44,919 nucleotides of DNA from an uncultured Anaeromyxobacter sp. (lineage in GTDB: Bacteria; Myxococcota; Myxococcia; Myxococcales; Anaeromyxobacteraceae). A program made the translations under genes and the position numbers. The notes under the pieces are model-generated. The model worked only from the letters and a program-made list of their open reading frames with translations. It was not told the DNA's origin and did no database searches. Position 1 is the stretch's first letter; every line of letters starts with the position of its first letter. The DNA is taken from the NCBI GenBank assembly GCA_903874275.1, contig CAIQRS010000268.1, positions 1 through 44,919 on the forward strand, in the 5' to 3' direction. Positions 24,313-34,470 of this stretch are shown here, piece after piece.

Positions 24313-26007
24313 CTACGGGTGCGGGTCCTTCTTCTTCTCGACGAGCTCCTCGTACTGCCCGCGGTGCTCCTCCTCGAGCATGGCGTGGCTCATCTTGCCG
24401 GTGAGCCAGACCCAGTTCATGGGGAAGATCGAGGGCTTCAGGTGCGCGTTGTAGAAGTGCACCACGAAGAGGAAGAGCAGGGCCAGCGTGGCCTCCTCGC
24501 CGTGGATGATCTGGGCCGAGGTGAGGAGCCAGTGGGGCGCGTAGGTGGCGAAGAAGACCGGGAACCAGAGCACGAACCCGGTGCCGACCATCATGATCAT
24601 GCCCCAGAACACCGCCCAGTAATCGAACTTCTCCAGGTAGCTGTACTTGCCGTAGGCGGGGCGATCCCCGCCGGCCAGCATGTAGCGGATGTTGTCCCGG
24701 ATCTCGCCGACGTCGCGCGGGCCGGGGAGCATGGAGAAGGCCAGCGTCCGCCGGGCCCCGTGCAGCACGAGGTAGAGGAGGTGGTAGCCGCCGGAGATGA
24801 TGATCATCACCGCGGCGATGCGGTGCAGGAGCGCGGCCCCGTGCGGCCCGCCGAAGAGGCCGAGGATCTTCCGCGAGGTCTCGATGGCCTCCGGGGAGCC
24901 GGCGCCGCGCAGCGGCCACCCGGTCACGCCGAGGAGGATGACGCCCACCAGCATGAGCCAGTGCTGGGCGCGCTGGTGCAGGTCGAAGCGCTGGACGAAC
25001 TGCGACTCCTTGGCCGGGTCGTGACCGTGCCCGGCCTTCCGCATGCGCACCTTGTGGCGGATCTCTGCGAACAGATCGAGGGCCACGTGGCCGGCGAAGA
25101 AGATCAGGGTGAGGGCGGCCAGCCAGGAGAAGACCACGTGGAGGAAGTGGGGGATCTTGCTCTCGCTGTGCGCGGGGTCGTTGTGGGCGACCAGCTTGGC
25201 GAAGTTGTCGTTGGCCCCGGCGTGGCAGCGGCCGCAGGTCCCGGCGCGGTTCTTCCCGGCCACGGGGGAGGCCGGGTCGGTCTTGGCCAGGATCTTGTGG
25301 GCGTTGGGGCGGAGCACCCCCTTCCCGTCCTTCTCGGCGGCGCCGTGGCAGTCGGCGCAGGCGGGGGCCAGCGCCGAGCCGGTGTTGACGAGCCGGCCGT
25401 GGATCGAGTCGTGGAAGGTGACCACCACGTCGCCCTTCAGCCCGGCCTTCTCGACGTAGGCCGGGTCGGCGTGGCACTTCTCGCAGCGCTCGGAGATGGC
25501 CCGCGCGCCGGTGGCGAACGTGGCGCCGGCCGGGGCGGGGGTGGCCACCCCCTTCACGATCTCGTGGACCGATCCGTGGCAGCTCGCGCAGGTGGGGCCG
25601 GCCACCTTGGCGTCGCCCTTCGCCCACTTGCCGTGGACGGAGGCGGCCACCTGCTCGACCACCTCGGCGTGGCAGTTGCCGCAGGCCAGGTAGGCGCGCG
25701 GGGCCGTGCTGGCCTTGAGCGCCTCGGAGCGGGCCACCAGTGCGGCGTCGGCGCCGGTGAGCGGCGCCAGCTCGTGCGGCCCGGGGGCCTGGTAGTCGGC
25801 GTGGCAGTCGGTGCAGCCGAAGGAGGCGTGGACCGACTTGCCGAACTCGGCGGGTCGGACGCCGACCTCGCCCGGCTTCGACGCCACGTGGCAGTCGAAG
25901 CAGGCCTGGTTGGGGTCGGGCGCGGCCGCCTTGGCGGGAGCGTCGGCCGCGGCGGCGGCCATCGGGAACGTCAGGAGCAGCGACAGGAGGAGGGTCTTCA
26001 TTTGCAT
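24313..26007 (-). CDS. heptahaem cytochrome c - cytochrome b fusion (CbcL-like quinol oxidoreductase)
   Basis: 564 residues (or 562 from the ATG at 26001). Signal peptide of about 21 residues, then seven CXXCH motifs near 36, 65, 109, 140, 175, 217 and 258. From about residue 285 come five membrane helices of a HydC/FdnI-type cytochrome b, with His residues inside or flanking the helices (HFLHVVF, FAGHVALDLF, QRAQHWLML, LLHRIAAV, GGYHLLY, VVHFYNAHL) for two b haems. This c-plus-b architecture is that of CbcL of Geobacter, which passes electrons from menaquinol to the periplasm for low-potential metal reduction; that homologue carries more haems. The role here is inferred from architecture. 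Confidence 0.88.
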   Translation of the reverse strand: MQMKTLLLSLLLTFPMAAAAADAPAKAAAPDPNQACFDCHVASKPGEVGVRPAEFGKSVHASFGCTDCHADYQAPGPHELAPLTGADAALVARSEALKASTAPRAYLACGNCHAEVVEQVAASVHGKWAKGDAKVAGPTCASCHGSVHEIVKGVATPAPAGATFATGARAISERCEKCHADPAYVEKAGLKGDVVVTFHDSIHGRLVNTGSALAPACADCHGAAEKDGKGVLRPNAHKILAKTDPASPVAGKNRAGTCGRCHAGANDNFAKLVAHNDPAHSESKIPHFLHVVFSWLAALTLIFFAGHVALDLFAEIRHKVRMRKAGHGHDPAKESQFVQRFDLHQRAQHWLMLVGVILLGVTGWPLRGAGSPEAIETSRKILGLFGGPHGAALLHRIAAVMIIISGGYHLLYLVLHGARRTLAFSMLPGPRDVGEIRDNIRYMLAGGDRPAYGKYSYLEKFDYWAVFWGMIMMVGTGFVLWFPVFFATYAPHWLLTSAQIIHGEEATLALLFLFVVHFYNAHLKPSIFPMNWVWLTGKMSHAMLEEEHRGQYEELVEKKKDPHP

Positions 26008-26077
26008 TAGGTCCGGAGGGAGGCCCCGTGCAGGGGGTGTGCCGGAGCGGCGCAGGATAAAGGTTTGGATTTCAAAA

Positions 26078-26119
26078 GCATTGCGCTGGATCAGATCCGA
26101 CGTTCGCGCACGCATTGCG
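26078..26119. promoter_or_regulatory. candidate operator sites upstream of the cytochrome b/c gene
   Basis: The octamer GCATTGCG occurs at 26078-26085 and again at 26112-26119, 34 bases apart. The second copy sits inside the palindrome ACGCA-T-TGCGT (26110-26120), and between them lies GGATC-A-GATCC (26088-26098). They lie 71-113 bases upstream of the start at 26007, in an AT-richer stretch that suits a promoter. Confidence 0.4.
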
Positions 26120-26147
26120 TTTACAGGGTGCGGACGCAAAAGGAAAT

Positions 26148-26175
26148 GCGGCCCCGGAGTCACCTCCGGGACCGC
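26148..26175 (-). terminator. rho-independent terminator of the first sigma-54 gene copy
   Basis: GCGG-C-CCCGGAG, loop TCAC, CTCCGGG-A-CCGC. On the minus strand a T-rich run (atttccttttg) follows. It lies 30-57 bases after the stop at 26205. Confidence 0.8.
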
Positions 26176-26204
26176 CTGTCTCCCCGAATCCCCGCAGGGA
26201 AAGC

Positions 26205-26510
26205 TTAGGCCTTCGTCTCCTGGGTGGCGGCCTTCGCCGGAGCGACGGAGGTGGTCAGGACGCCGACCGCTGCGCCGGCGACCGCGCCGCCGACCGCGAA
26301 GAGGGAGCCGACGCCCAGGGCGCCCATCACCATGCCGAACATGATGAGCGAGCGGACCAGGAAGGTGGGCTGCACCGGCGTCCCGAAGATCCCGCCGGCC
26401 AGCAGCACGCCCGCATAACCGCCGTAGAGCAGGGCCGGGAGGAGGGCGATGGCGAGGAAGAGGGCCAGGCCGACTGCGGCGCCGATGATGCTGGGGGTCT
26501 TGCGGTTCAT
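26205..26510 (-). CDS. small membrane protein, copy 1 of a duplicated pair
   Basis: 101 residues with two long hydrophobic stretches (about 7-42 and 50-85), probably three or four helices rich in Gly and Ala, and a short polar tail. Residues 1-85 are identical to the product of the gene at 27760-28065; only the last 16 residues differ (TTSVAPAKAATQETKA here). A GGAGAA ribosome-binding site precedes the ATG. It has its own sigma-54 promoter and terminator, so it is a monocistronic unit. I recognise no family. The tandem of identical membrane parts with divergent tails hints at a shared membrane function with tail-specific contacts. Confidence 0.8.
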   Translation of the reverse strand: MNRKTPSIIGAAVGLALFLAIALLPALLYGGYAGVLLAGGIFGTPVQPTFLVRSLIMFGMVMGALGVGSLFAVGGAVAGAAVGVLTTSVAPAKAATQETKA

Positions 26511-26621
26511 GGTGTTCTCCGTGTTTTCCGTGAGCGTTGGTAGACGGGAGGGGTTTCTGCACCTTCCCTGCCAACATCCGGGTCCAGGAATTCCGGGCGG
26601 TTGACGCCTGGCACTGTCGGG
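26257..26621. repeat. 365-bp direct repeat, copy 1 (gene plus promoter)
   Basis: Matches 27812-28178. The coding part differs at only about eight positions, all synonymous. The promoter part keeps the sigma-54 elements and two upstream blocks at the same distances. The offset is 1555 bases within the gene and 1557 upstream, reflecting a two-base difference in the leader. Confidence 0.85.
26557..26574 (-). promoter_or_regulatory. sigma-54 (RpoN) promoter, copy 1
   Basis: Read on the minus strand: TTGGCAGGGAAGGTGCAG, with the GG and GC pairs ten bases apart, as in TGGCAC-N5-TTGCA. The GC element is 49 bases before the ATG at 26510. The same architecture precedes the paralogue. Confidence 0.8.
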
Positions 26622-26633
26622 AATCCCCGACAG
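26590..26633 (-). promoter_or_regulatory. candidate enhancer (UAS) region, copy 1
   Basis: Contains ATTCCGGGCGGTTGACG, shared with copy 2 at the same distance from the promoter, and a perfect palindrome CTGTCGGG-AATC-CCCGACAG (26614-26633), whose left part TGTCGGG is also conserved in position. The palindrome is 17 bases past the SET gene stop and could alternatively terminate it. Confidence 0.5.
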
Positions 26634-26649
26634 GGCGGCGGGGGAGACG

Positions 26650-27072
26650 TCAGGGCTCAGTTGCTCCCGAAGCTAACGGCGTGTCGCCGGCCATCTTGGC
26701 CATCAGGTCTGCGTCGTGGAACTCCTCGTAGTCCACGGTGAGCTCCTCGCCGATCTCGATGTCCCGGATCGCGACGTCGTGCCCGCCGTCCGGCGCGCTC
26801 GTGCCGCGGATGCTGGGTGTCCGGGAGTGGTTCATGAACTTCGCGATGTCGCCGCAGAGGACCCGCTTCTTCAGCACGGGGTGCAGGTAGGTGTAGTGGA
26901 CGAGCAGGCTGCGCAGGTCGTCCCGCGCGCCTGCCACCGCGGCGGGGTCGAGGAGTTGATCCACCCCGGGCACGAACTCCCAGGTCCGCGTCCCGGCGGG
27001 GATCCGTGCATGCGCGAACACGCCCCAGCCGTGGATCGGGCTCCTTCCCAGCCTGACGTCGACGAGAAACAT
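26650..27072 (-). CDS. small SET-domain protein (putative lysine methyltransferase)
   Basis: 140 residues from ATG 27072 with a GGAGG ribosome-binding site. The SET-domain landmarks appear in order: SPIHGWGVFAHARIPAGT (SAM-binding start), a central variable insert, FMNHSRTPS (the NHS motif of the pseudoknot) and GEELTVDYEEF (catalytic Tyr motif). This is a minimal stand-alone SET protein without pre-SET or post-SET zinc domains. Bacterial SET proteins methylate protein lysines, but the target here is unknown. It begins 38 bp after the stop of the unknown membrane protein gene, so the two are likely cotranscribed, and they are enclosed by the duplicated sigma-54 genes. Confidence 0.83.
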   Translation of the reverse strand: MFLVDVRLGRSPIHGWGVFAHARIPAGTRTWEFVPGVDQLLDPAAVAGARDDLRSLLVHYTYLHPVLKKRVLCGDIAKFMNHSRTPSIRGTSAPDGGHDVAIRDIEIGEELTVDYEEFHDADLMAKMAGDTPLASGATEP

Positions 27073-27110
27073 GGAGACCTCCAGAGTGGAATTCGACCAT
27101 GAGTTCCGTG

Positions 27111-27530
27111 CTACGCCTTGCGCTTCTCTTCCACCTCCTTGGCCAGCTCGGCGAGCTTCGGGTCCTCGATCTTCTCGCCTTCGGCCGCCTTCTCGTCGGT
27201 GGCCTTGCCCGTCATGTGCGCGGCGCCAGGAGCCCAGCCCGGGGTGATGGTCGCGCCGAGGTCCTGCGCCGAGCGGCTGAACGCGCCGGTCACTCCGCCG
27301 ACCGCCGTCTTCGCCGCGAGGTACAGGCCGATGAAGGGGAGGAAGACCACCATCAGGCCGCCGAGCACCGGCATGATGGCCAGGGCCGCCGCGGTGTTCA
27401 GCTTCACGTAGTGCTCGGAGGAGGCGCCGGGAAGCTTCTGCCCGTCCTTCTCGATGGGGAAGATCTCCCAGTTGCTCCTGGAGAGGTAGTACCCGCCCTG
27501 CACTGCGCTGCCGCCGTTGATGGTCTTCAT
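27111..27530 (-). CDS. unknown membrane protein with charged C-terminal tail
   Basis: 139 residues from ATG 27530 (ribosome-binding site AGGGAG). The N-terminus is polar (GGYYLSRSNWEIFPIEKDGQKLPG). One or two hydrophobic helices (about 46-80, TAAALAIMPVLGGLMVVFLPFIGLYLAAKTAVGGV) follow, then a segment with Trp and His, and a highly charged tail rich in Lys and Glu (about 110-139) that probably forms a helix or coiled coil. No family recognised. First gene of a probable operon with the SET-domain protein. Its Lys-rich tail would be a natural methylation substrate, but that is speculation. Confidence 0.7.
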   Translation of the reverse strand: MKTINGGSAVQGGYYLSRSNWEIFPIEKDGQKLPGASSEHYVKLNTAAALAIMPVLGGLMVVFLPFIGLYLAAKTAVGGVTGAFSRSAQDLGATITPGWAPGAAHMTGKATDEKAAEGEKIEDPKLAELAKEVEEKRKA

Positions 27531-27691
27531 GGTCTGTTCTCCCTTTCTGAGGAGGAGTGTGCTCCATCGAGCGGGCGACCGATATTGGGAGCAGTCCCGA
27601 GGCGGCGGACATTGAATCCGGGTGGAGGCTCGGGAAAACACCCCAACCCGGATGGGTGCCCAGGCGCCCAGGCACCATTCACCGAACGCGA

Positions 27692-27719
27692 AGAGGCCAG
27701 CCCTCGCGGACTGGCCTCT
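27692..27719 (-). terminator. hairpin terminator of the second sigma-54 gene copy
   Basis: Perfect 9-bp stem AGAGGCCAG/CTGGCCTCT with a 10-base loop, 41-68 bases after the stop at 27760. No T-run follows. The rest of the gap 27531-27691 shows no gene; it must hold the promoter of the unknown membrane protein, but I see no sigma-54 match there. Confidence 0.55.
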
Positions 27720-27759
27720 CGTCTCGTCGGGCCCCTGGCCCGCAGTGAACGTCCTGAAC

Positions 27760-28065
27760 TTACGACTTCGTTGCGGCCGGGGCAGCGGCCCTGCGGGCCG
27801 GGGTCTCGGCGAGGACGCCGACCGCGGCGCCGGCGACCGCGCCGCCGACGGCGAAGAGGGAGCCGACGCCCAGGGCGCCCATGACCATGCCGAACATGAT
27901 GAGCGAGCGGACCAGGAAGGTGGGCTGCACCGGAGTTCCGAAGATCCCGCCGGCCAGCAGCACGCCCGCGTAGCCGCCGTAGAGCAGGGCCGGGAGGAGC
28001 GCGATGGCGAGGAAGAGGGCCAGGCCGACTGCGGCGCCGATGATGCTGGGGGTCTTGCGGTTCAT
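27760..28065 (-). CDS. small membrane protein, copy 2 of a duplicated pair
   Basis: 101 residues, identical to the 26205-26510 product through residue 85; the tail differs (AETPARRAAAPAATKS). Hydrophobic segments and ribosome-binding site (GGAGAA) are the same as in copy 1. It has its own sigma-54 promoter and hairpin terminator. On its upstream side it is divergent from the LytS/LytTR two-component pair. The near absence of non-synonymous change between copies means either recent duplication, gene conversion or strong constraint on the membrane part. Confidence 0.8.
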   Translation of the reverse strand: MNRKTPSIIGAAVGLALFLAIALLPALLYGGYAGVLLAGGIFGTPVQPTFLVRSLIMFGMVMGALGVGSLFAVGGAVAGAAVGVLAETPARRAAAPAATKS

Positions 28066-28178
28066 GGTGTTCTCCGTCGGTCCGTCGTTTGGGTTGATAG
28101 ACGAGGGGAACTACTGCACCCGGCTTGCCAGGTTGGCGGCAGCCTGATTCCGGGAGGTTGGCGGTGTGGGATGTCGGG
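27812..28178. repeat. 367-bp direct repeat, copy 2 (gene plus promoter)
   Basis: Partner of 26257-26621, same orientation. Recombination between the two would excise the SET-domain and unknown membrane protein genes. Sequences beyond both edges are unrelated, apart from partial matches. Confidence 0.85.
28114..28131 (-). promoter_or_regulatory. sigma-54 (RpoN) promoter, copy 2
   Basis: Read on the minus strand: CCTGGCAAGCCGGGTGCA, GG and GC ten bases apart; GC is 51 bases before the ATG at 28065. Just downstream, GTCTATCAAC matches GTCTACCAAC of copy 1. Confidence 0.8.
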
Positions 28179-28192
28179 GATTCCAGATTCCA
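28147..28192 (-). promoter_or_regulatory. candidate enhancer (UAS) region, copy 2
   Basis: ATTCCGGGAGGTTGGCG starts 31 bases, and TGTCGGG 56 bases, from the GC element, exactly as in copy 1. Two tandem GATTCCA units (28179-28192) replace the palindrome arm. The rest of the roughly 300-bp gap (28193-28365) shows no gene, only a small GGCCT/AGGCC hairpin (28222-28233) and the ribosome-binding site of the kinase. Confidence 0.45.
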
Positions 28193-28365
28193 CGTCCTGA
28201 AACGGCGAGGGCCCACGGCGAGGCCTTCAGGCCGAGCAGGCTTCTTCTGAGGATCCACTCGCCTTCAGTGACTCCCCGCTCATCCCGACCTGGCGACCAT
28301 TCATCCGAAGCGCCATACGGGGGAGGCTGCCGCCCGCTACGGTTGCGGCCGGGAGGAGTCCGGAG

Positions 28366-29421
28366 ATGATCGAGGGCACGGTGCCGACCGAGGGACGAAA
28401 GCGAAGCGTGTGGTGGGTGGATCCATGGTGGACGAGGCCGCTCGTGCCGCTCCGCTGGCTCGCGCCTCCGCTCCTCCTCCTGAACACGTTGGTCGCGTAC
28501 GCGGCGTCGCTCAACCCCGGAGGCCCGGTCTGGGAACGGGTCGAGGGCCTGGGAGCAGGCTTCGCCTTCGGCGCCATCCTGATGTTCCTGCACTGGGGCA
28601 CGCGCACGGCCGGGCGCGGCGTCGCACGCGTCGTCTACCTGGGCGCCATGGCCACCTCCGTGGCCACGGTGGCCTTCCTCCTGCGGGAGGCCGTCCGGGG
28701 CTTCTCCGCGGGGGTCACCGGGGAATCGCTCCCGTCCTACCCGGGCTGGTCTGGCCTCGCCACCTGGGCCTTCGGCAGCCTCGTCATCGGCATTGTCCTC
28801 GACCAGGTCGACAGGCGCCGCGCCCAGGCCGAGCTGCTCGCCCGCCAGCTCCGCGAGGCCCAGGACGCCGCGCTTCGCGCCCGGCTTGCCCCCCACTTCA
28901 TCTTCAACGCGCTCGGAACCCTGCAGGCCCAGATCGAGAAGGACCCTGCCGCGGCCACCGACACCGCAGACCGGCTGGCCCGCCTCTTCCGGCAGGCGCT
29001 CTCCGCCGCCGGGCGGCCCCTCGTGCCGCTGCGCGAGGAGCTCGAGTTCGTCGAGGCCTACCTGGGCATCGAGCGGGCCAGGCTTGGCCATCGACTCCAG
29101 GTGAAGATCGACGTGCCCGAGGAGCTGGAGGAGATCGAGATCCCGCCGCTCTGCCTCCAGACATTGGTCGAGAACGCGGTGCAGCACGGCATCGCACCGC
29201 GCGAGGACGGCGGCGAGATCTGGATCCGGGCCCGCCGCGCCGGACCGGGGGAGAATCCCGGGATCGTGCTCTCCGTGGACAACCCGCTCGCCCCGTCGTC
29301 GCGTCCCGGGACCGGAACGGGGCTCGAGGCGCTGCGGGGTCGGCTTCGCAACCCGGGCGACCTCACCATCTCCTCGGCAGCCGGGGCCTTCCACGCCGAG
29401 TTCTGGTGGAGCGCGGCGTGA
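28366..29421 (+). CDS. LytS/YehU-type sensor histidine kinase
   Basis: 351 residues. Four hydrophobic helices in the first 150 residues (VPLRWLAPPLLLLNTLVAYAA, FAFGAILMFLHWG, VYLGAMATSVATVAFLL, LATWAFGSLVIGIVLDQ) form a membrane sensor with little exposed loop. A coiled coil leads to the His_kinase domain: ARLAPHFIFNAL with the phospho-His in PHFIFN, characteristic of the LytS family. An ATPase domain follows with N-box LVENAVQHGI and a glycine loop GTGTGLEALRGRL. Upstream GGAG is the ribosome-binding site. Its stop overlaps the start of the LytTR regulator. The ligand is unknown. It lies divergent from the sigma-54-driven small membrane protein gene. Confidence 0.9.
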   Translation: MIEGTVPTEGRKRSVWWVDPWWTRPLVPLRWLAPPLLLLNTLVAYAASLNPGGPVWERVEGLGAGFAFGAILMFLHWGTRTAGRGVARVVYLGAMATSVATVAFLLREAVRGFSAGVTGESLPSYPGWSGLATWAFGSLVIGIVLDQVDRRRAQAELLARQLREAQDAALRARLAPHFIFNALGTLQAQIEKDPAAATDTADRLARLFRQALSAAGRPLVPLREELEFVEAYLGIERARLGHRLQVKIDVPEELEEIEIPPLCLQTLVENAVQHGIAPREDGGEIWIRARRAGPGENPGIVLSVDNPLAPSSRPGTGTGLEALRGRLRNPGDLTISSAAGAFHAEFWWSAA

Positions 29422-30113
29422 ACGGCTGCCCGCTGCGCATCGTGGTGGTGGAGGACGAGCCGCTCGCGCTGGCCCGGCTCTGCGACCTCCTCGCCGAGCA
29501 GCCGGGGGTCGAGGTGGTCGCACGGGCAGCGAACGGCCGGGAGGGGCTCGCCGCCGTGGCCGCGCACCTCCCCGACGCGGTCTTCCTCGACGTGGAGATG
29601 CCGGGGATGAGCGGGACCGAGCTCATGCACGTGCTCCCCGCGCCGCGCCCGGAGGTGGTCTTCGTGACCGCCTTCCCGCAGCACGCGGTGGAGGCCTTCG
29701 CCGGAGGGGCGGTGCACTACCTGCTGAAGCCGGTGAGCCGCGTGGGGGTGGCCCAGGCGCTGTCGCGCCTGCGGCCCAAGGACGACCCGCTGCAGGAAGC
29801 GTGGCTGCGCATCCCGGCGCGGCGGAGGGGTGGGACGCGGCTGCTCCGGCCGGAGGAGGTGGACGCGCTCGTCGCCGACCTGGGGGACTGCGCGGCCTGG
29901 ACCGCGGAGGGGGAGCTGCCGGTGGACGGGACGCTCGCCCACTGGGAGGAGAGGCTGGAGTCGAGCGGGTTCGTGCGTGTGCACCGGAAGGCGCTGGTGC
30001 GGCTCGCGGCGGTGAGGGAGATCTCGTCGGACGACGAGCTCGTCCTGGGTGGGGGGAGGATCCCCGTCAGCCGGCGAAGGCTGGAGGAGCTACGGAAAAG
30101 GTTCCGGGGGTAG
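29418..30113 (+). CDS. LytTR-family response regulator
   Basis: 231 residues from a GTG that overlaps the kinase stop (GTGA); a second in-frame GTG lies four codons earlier. The receiver domain holds the acidic pair VVVEDEP, phospho-Asp in AVFLDVEMPGMSG, Thr in FVTAFPQ and Lys in YLLKPVS. The C-terminal LytTR DNA-binding domain (about 125-231) contains the typical SSGFVRVHRKALVRLAAVREI and GGRIPVSRRRLEELRKRF segments. LytTR regulators bind pairs of short direct repeats, so nearby targets would be recognisable if the motif were known. Works with the upstream LytS-type kinase. Confidence 0.92.
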   Translation: MNGCPLRIVVVEDEPLALARLCDLLAEQPGVEVVARAANGREGLAAVAAHLPDAVFLDVEMPGMSGTELMHVLPAPRPEVVFVTAFPQHAVEAFAGGAVHYLLKPVSRVGVAQALSRLRPKDDPLQEAWLRIPARRRGGTRLLRPEEVDALVADLGDCAAWTAEGELPVDGTLAHWEERLESSGFVRVHRKALVRLAAVREISSDDELVLGGGRIPVSRRRLEELRKRFRG

Positions 30114-30153
30114 GACGGCCTCGTGGATGAGGCGGTGCGGCGGGGTGGTTCTT

Positions 30154-30173
30154 GCGCCGGCTGAAGCCGGCGC
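30154..30173. terminator. hairpin between convergent regulator and mreB genes
   Basis: Perfect 8-bp stem GCGCCGGC/GCCGGCGC with a TGAA loop, only three bases from the mreB stop and 40 bases after the regulator stop. It can act in both directions. No strong T-run on either side. Confidence 0.6.
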
Positions 30174-30176
30174 TGC

Positions 30177-33024
<2,848 letters not shown>

Positions 33025-33051
33025 GGAGTCTCTCGGGCGGTGCGAGGAGCC

Positions 33052-33498
33052 TTACGCCTCGGCCTCGACCTTGACCTTCACCTTGCCGACCACGTCGGAG
33101 TGGAGCTTCACGCCCACCTCGAAGTCGCCGAGCGTCTTGAGAGGCTCGGCGAGGTCGATGGCGCGACGGTCGATCTGGACGCCGCGCCCGGCGAGCGCCT
33201 CGGCGAGGTCCATGGCGGTGACGGAGCCGTACAGCTTGTCCTGCTCGCCCACCTTGCGCTTGAACGAGAGCGGGGTCTCGGAGAGGCGCCTGGCGACGGC
33301 CTCGGCGCTGGCCTTGAGCTTCGCGGCCTTGGCCGCGGCCACCGACTTCTGGTGCTCCACTTCGCGGATGTTCTTGGGGTTGGCGAGGACCGCCAGGCCG
33401 CGGGGGATGAGGAAGTTCCGCCCGTAGCCGGGCTTCACCTCGACGAGCTCGCCGCCCTTGCCCAGGTTGTACACGTCTTCTCGGAGGATGAGCTTCAT
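33052..33498 (-). CDS. rplI: 50S ribosomal protein L9
   Basis: 148 residues, the usual L9 length. The N-terminal domain [37 protein letters not shown] is the 23S rRNA-binding signature. A long connecting helix (about 42-75) and the C-terminal domain ([14 protein letters not shown] ... [23 protein letters not shown]) follow. Last gene of the rpsF-rpsR-rplI operon, nine bases after rpsR. L9 spans neighbouring ribosomes and helps keep the reading frame. Confidence 0.97.
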   Translation of the reverse strand: MKLILREDVYNLGKGGELVEVKPGYGRNFLIPRGLAVLANPKNIREVEHQKSVAAAKAAKLKASAEAVARRLSETPLSFKRKVGEQDKLYGSVTAMDLAEALAGRGVQIDRRAIDLAEPLKTLGDFEVGVKLHSDVVGKVKVKVEAEA

Positions 33499-33507
33499 GT
33501 CTCGCTC

Positions 33508-33960
<453 letters not shown>

Positions 33961-33962
33961 GG

Positions 33963-34418
33963 CTATTCCTCTCCCCGGTCGTCGGCGACGGGATCGAACG
34001 GTTCCTCGCCGCGTTCACCGCGCTCGCCGAACTCGGGGCGCGGGCGCTCCTCCTCGACCGGCGCGACCACCACGTCGGCCTCGACCTGCCGTGCGTCGAG
34101 GTCGATGTCGTCGGCGACCCGGATCGACTCGAACTTGGTGACCACGTCGAGCATCTTCAGATTGCGCTCGAACTCGGCGACCAGGCCCGGCTTGCCCAGG
34201 TACAGGCAGTGGATGTAGAGCGCCTTCTGCAGCTTCGCGACCGGGAAGGCCGTCTTGCGACGCCCCTGGTTCGTGAAGCGGATCACCTTGCCACCCTCGC
34301 GGCTCACCACCGCGCGGAGGCGCTCCTTGATCTCTTCCACCTGCTCGTCCGGGGTCTCCGGCTTGATCAGGTAGGTTGTCTCGTACTCGCGCACGAGACG
34401 CTTCTGGATTTCGGCCAT
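33963..34418 (-). CDS. rpsF: 30S ribosomal protein S6
   Basis: 151 residues from ATG 34418 with an AGGGGAG ribosome-binding site. The ferredoxin-like S6 domain is residues 8 to about 108: [49 protein letters not shown], and [19 protein letters not shown]. The last roughly 40 residues form an acidic, Arg/Glu/Pro-rich tail ([31 protein letters not shown]), longer than in E. coli but reminiscent of its glutamate-modified tail. S6 forms a complex with S18 encoded directly downstream. A structured leader precedes the gene. Confidence 0.96.
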   Translation of the reverse strand: MAEIQKRLVREYETTYLIKPETPDEQVEEIKERLRAVVSREGGKVIRFTNQGRRKTAFPVAKLQKALYIHCLYLGKPGLVAEFERNLKMLDVVTKFESIRVADDIDLDARQVEADVVVAPVEEERPRPEFGERGERGEEPFDPVADDRGEE

Positions 34419-34426
34419 TCTTGAAA

Positions 34427-34470
34427 CTCCCCTCGGATTCGTGCAGCGGCGGTTCACCCGCCGCGAGGAG
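34427..34470 (-). promoter_or_regulatory. structured rpsF leader, possible S6:S18 autoregulatory element
   Basis: In the transcript, CUCCUCG (34470-34464) can pair with CGAGGGGAG (34435-34427), which contains the rpsF Shine-Dalgarno. Between them is a perfect 7-bp hairpin GCGGCGG/CCGCCGC (34446-34464). A CCG triplet flanks the basal stem. S6:S18-binding leaders with a CCG bulge next to a hairpin are known in many bacteria. This match is by shape and is not proven. Confidence 0.4.

Noticed and set aside
26014-26147. Sigma-54 promoter upstream of the CbcL-like gene
   Set aside because: One GG-N10-GC pair exists (GGATCTGATCCAGC) but without the other consensus bases.
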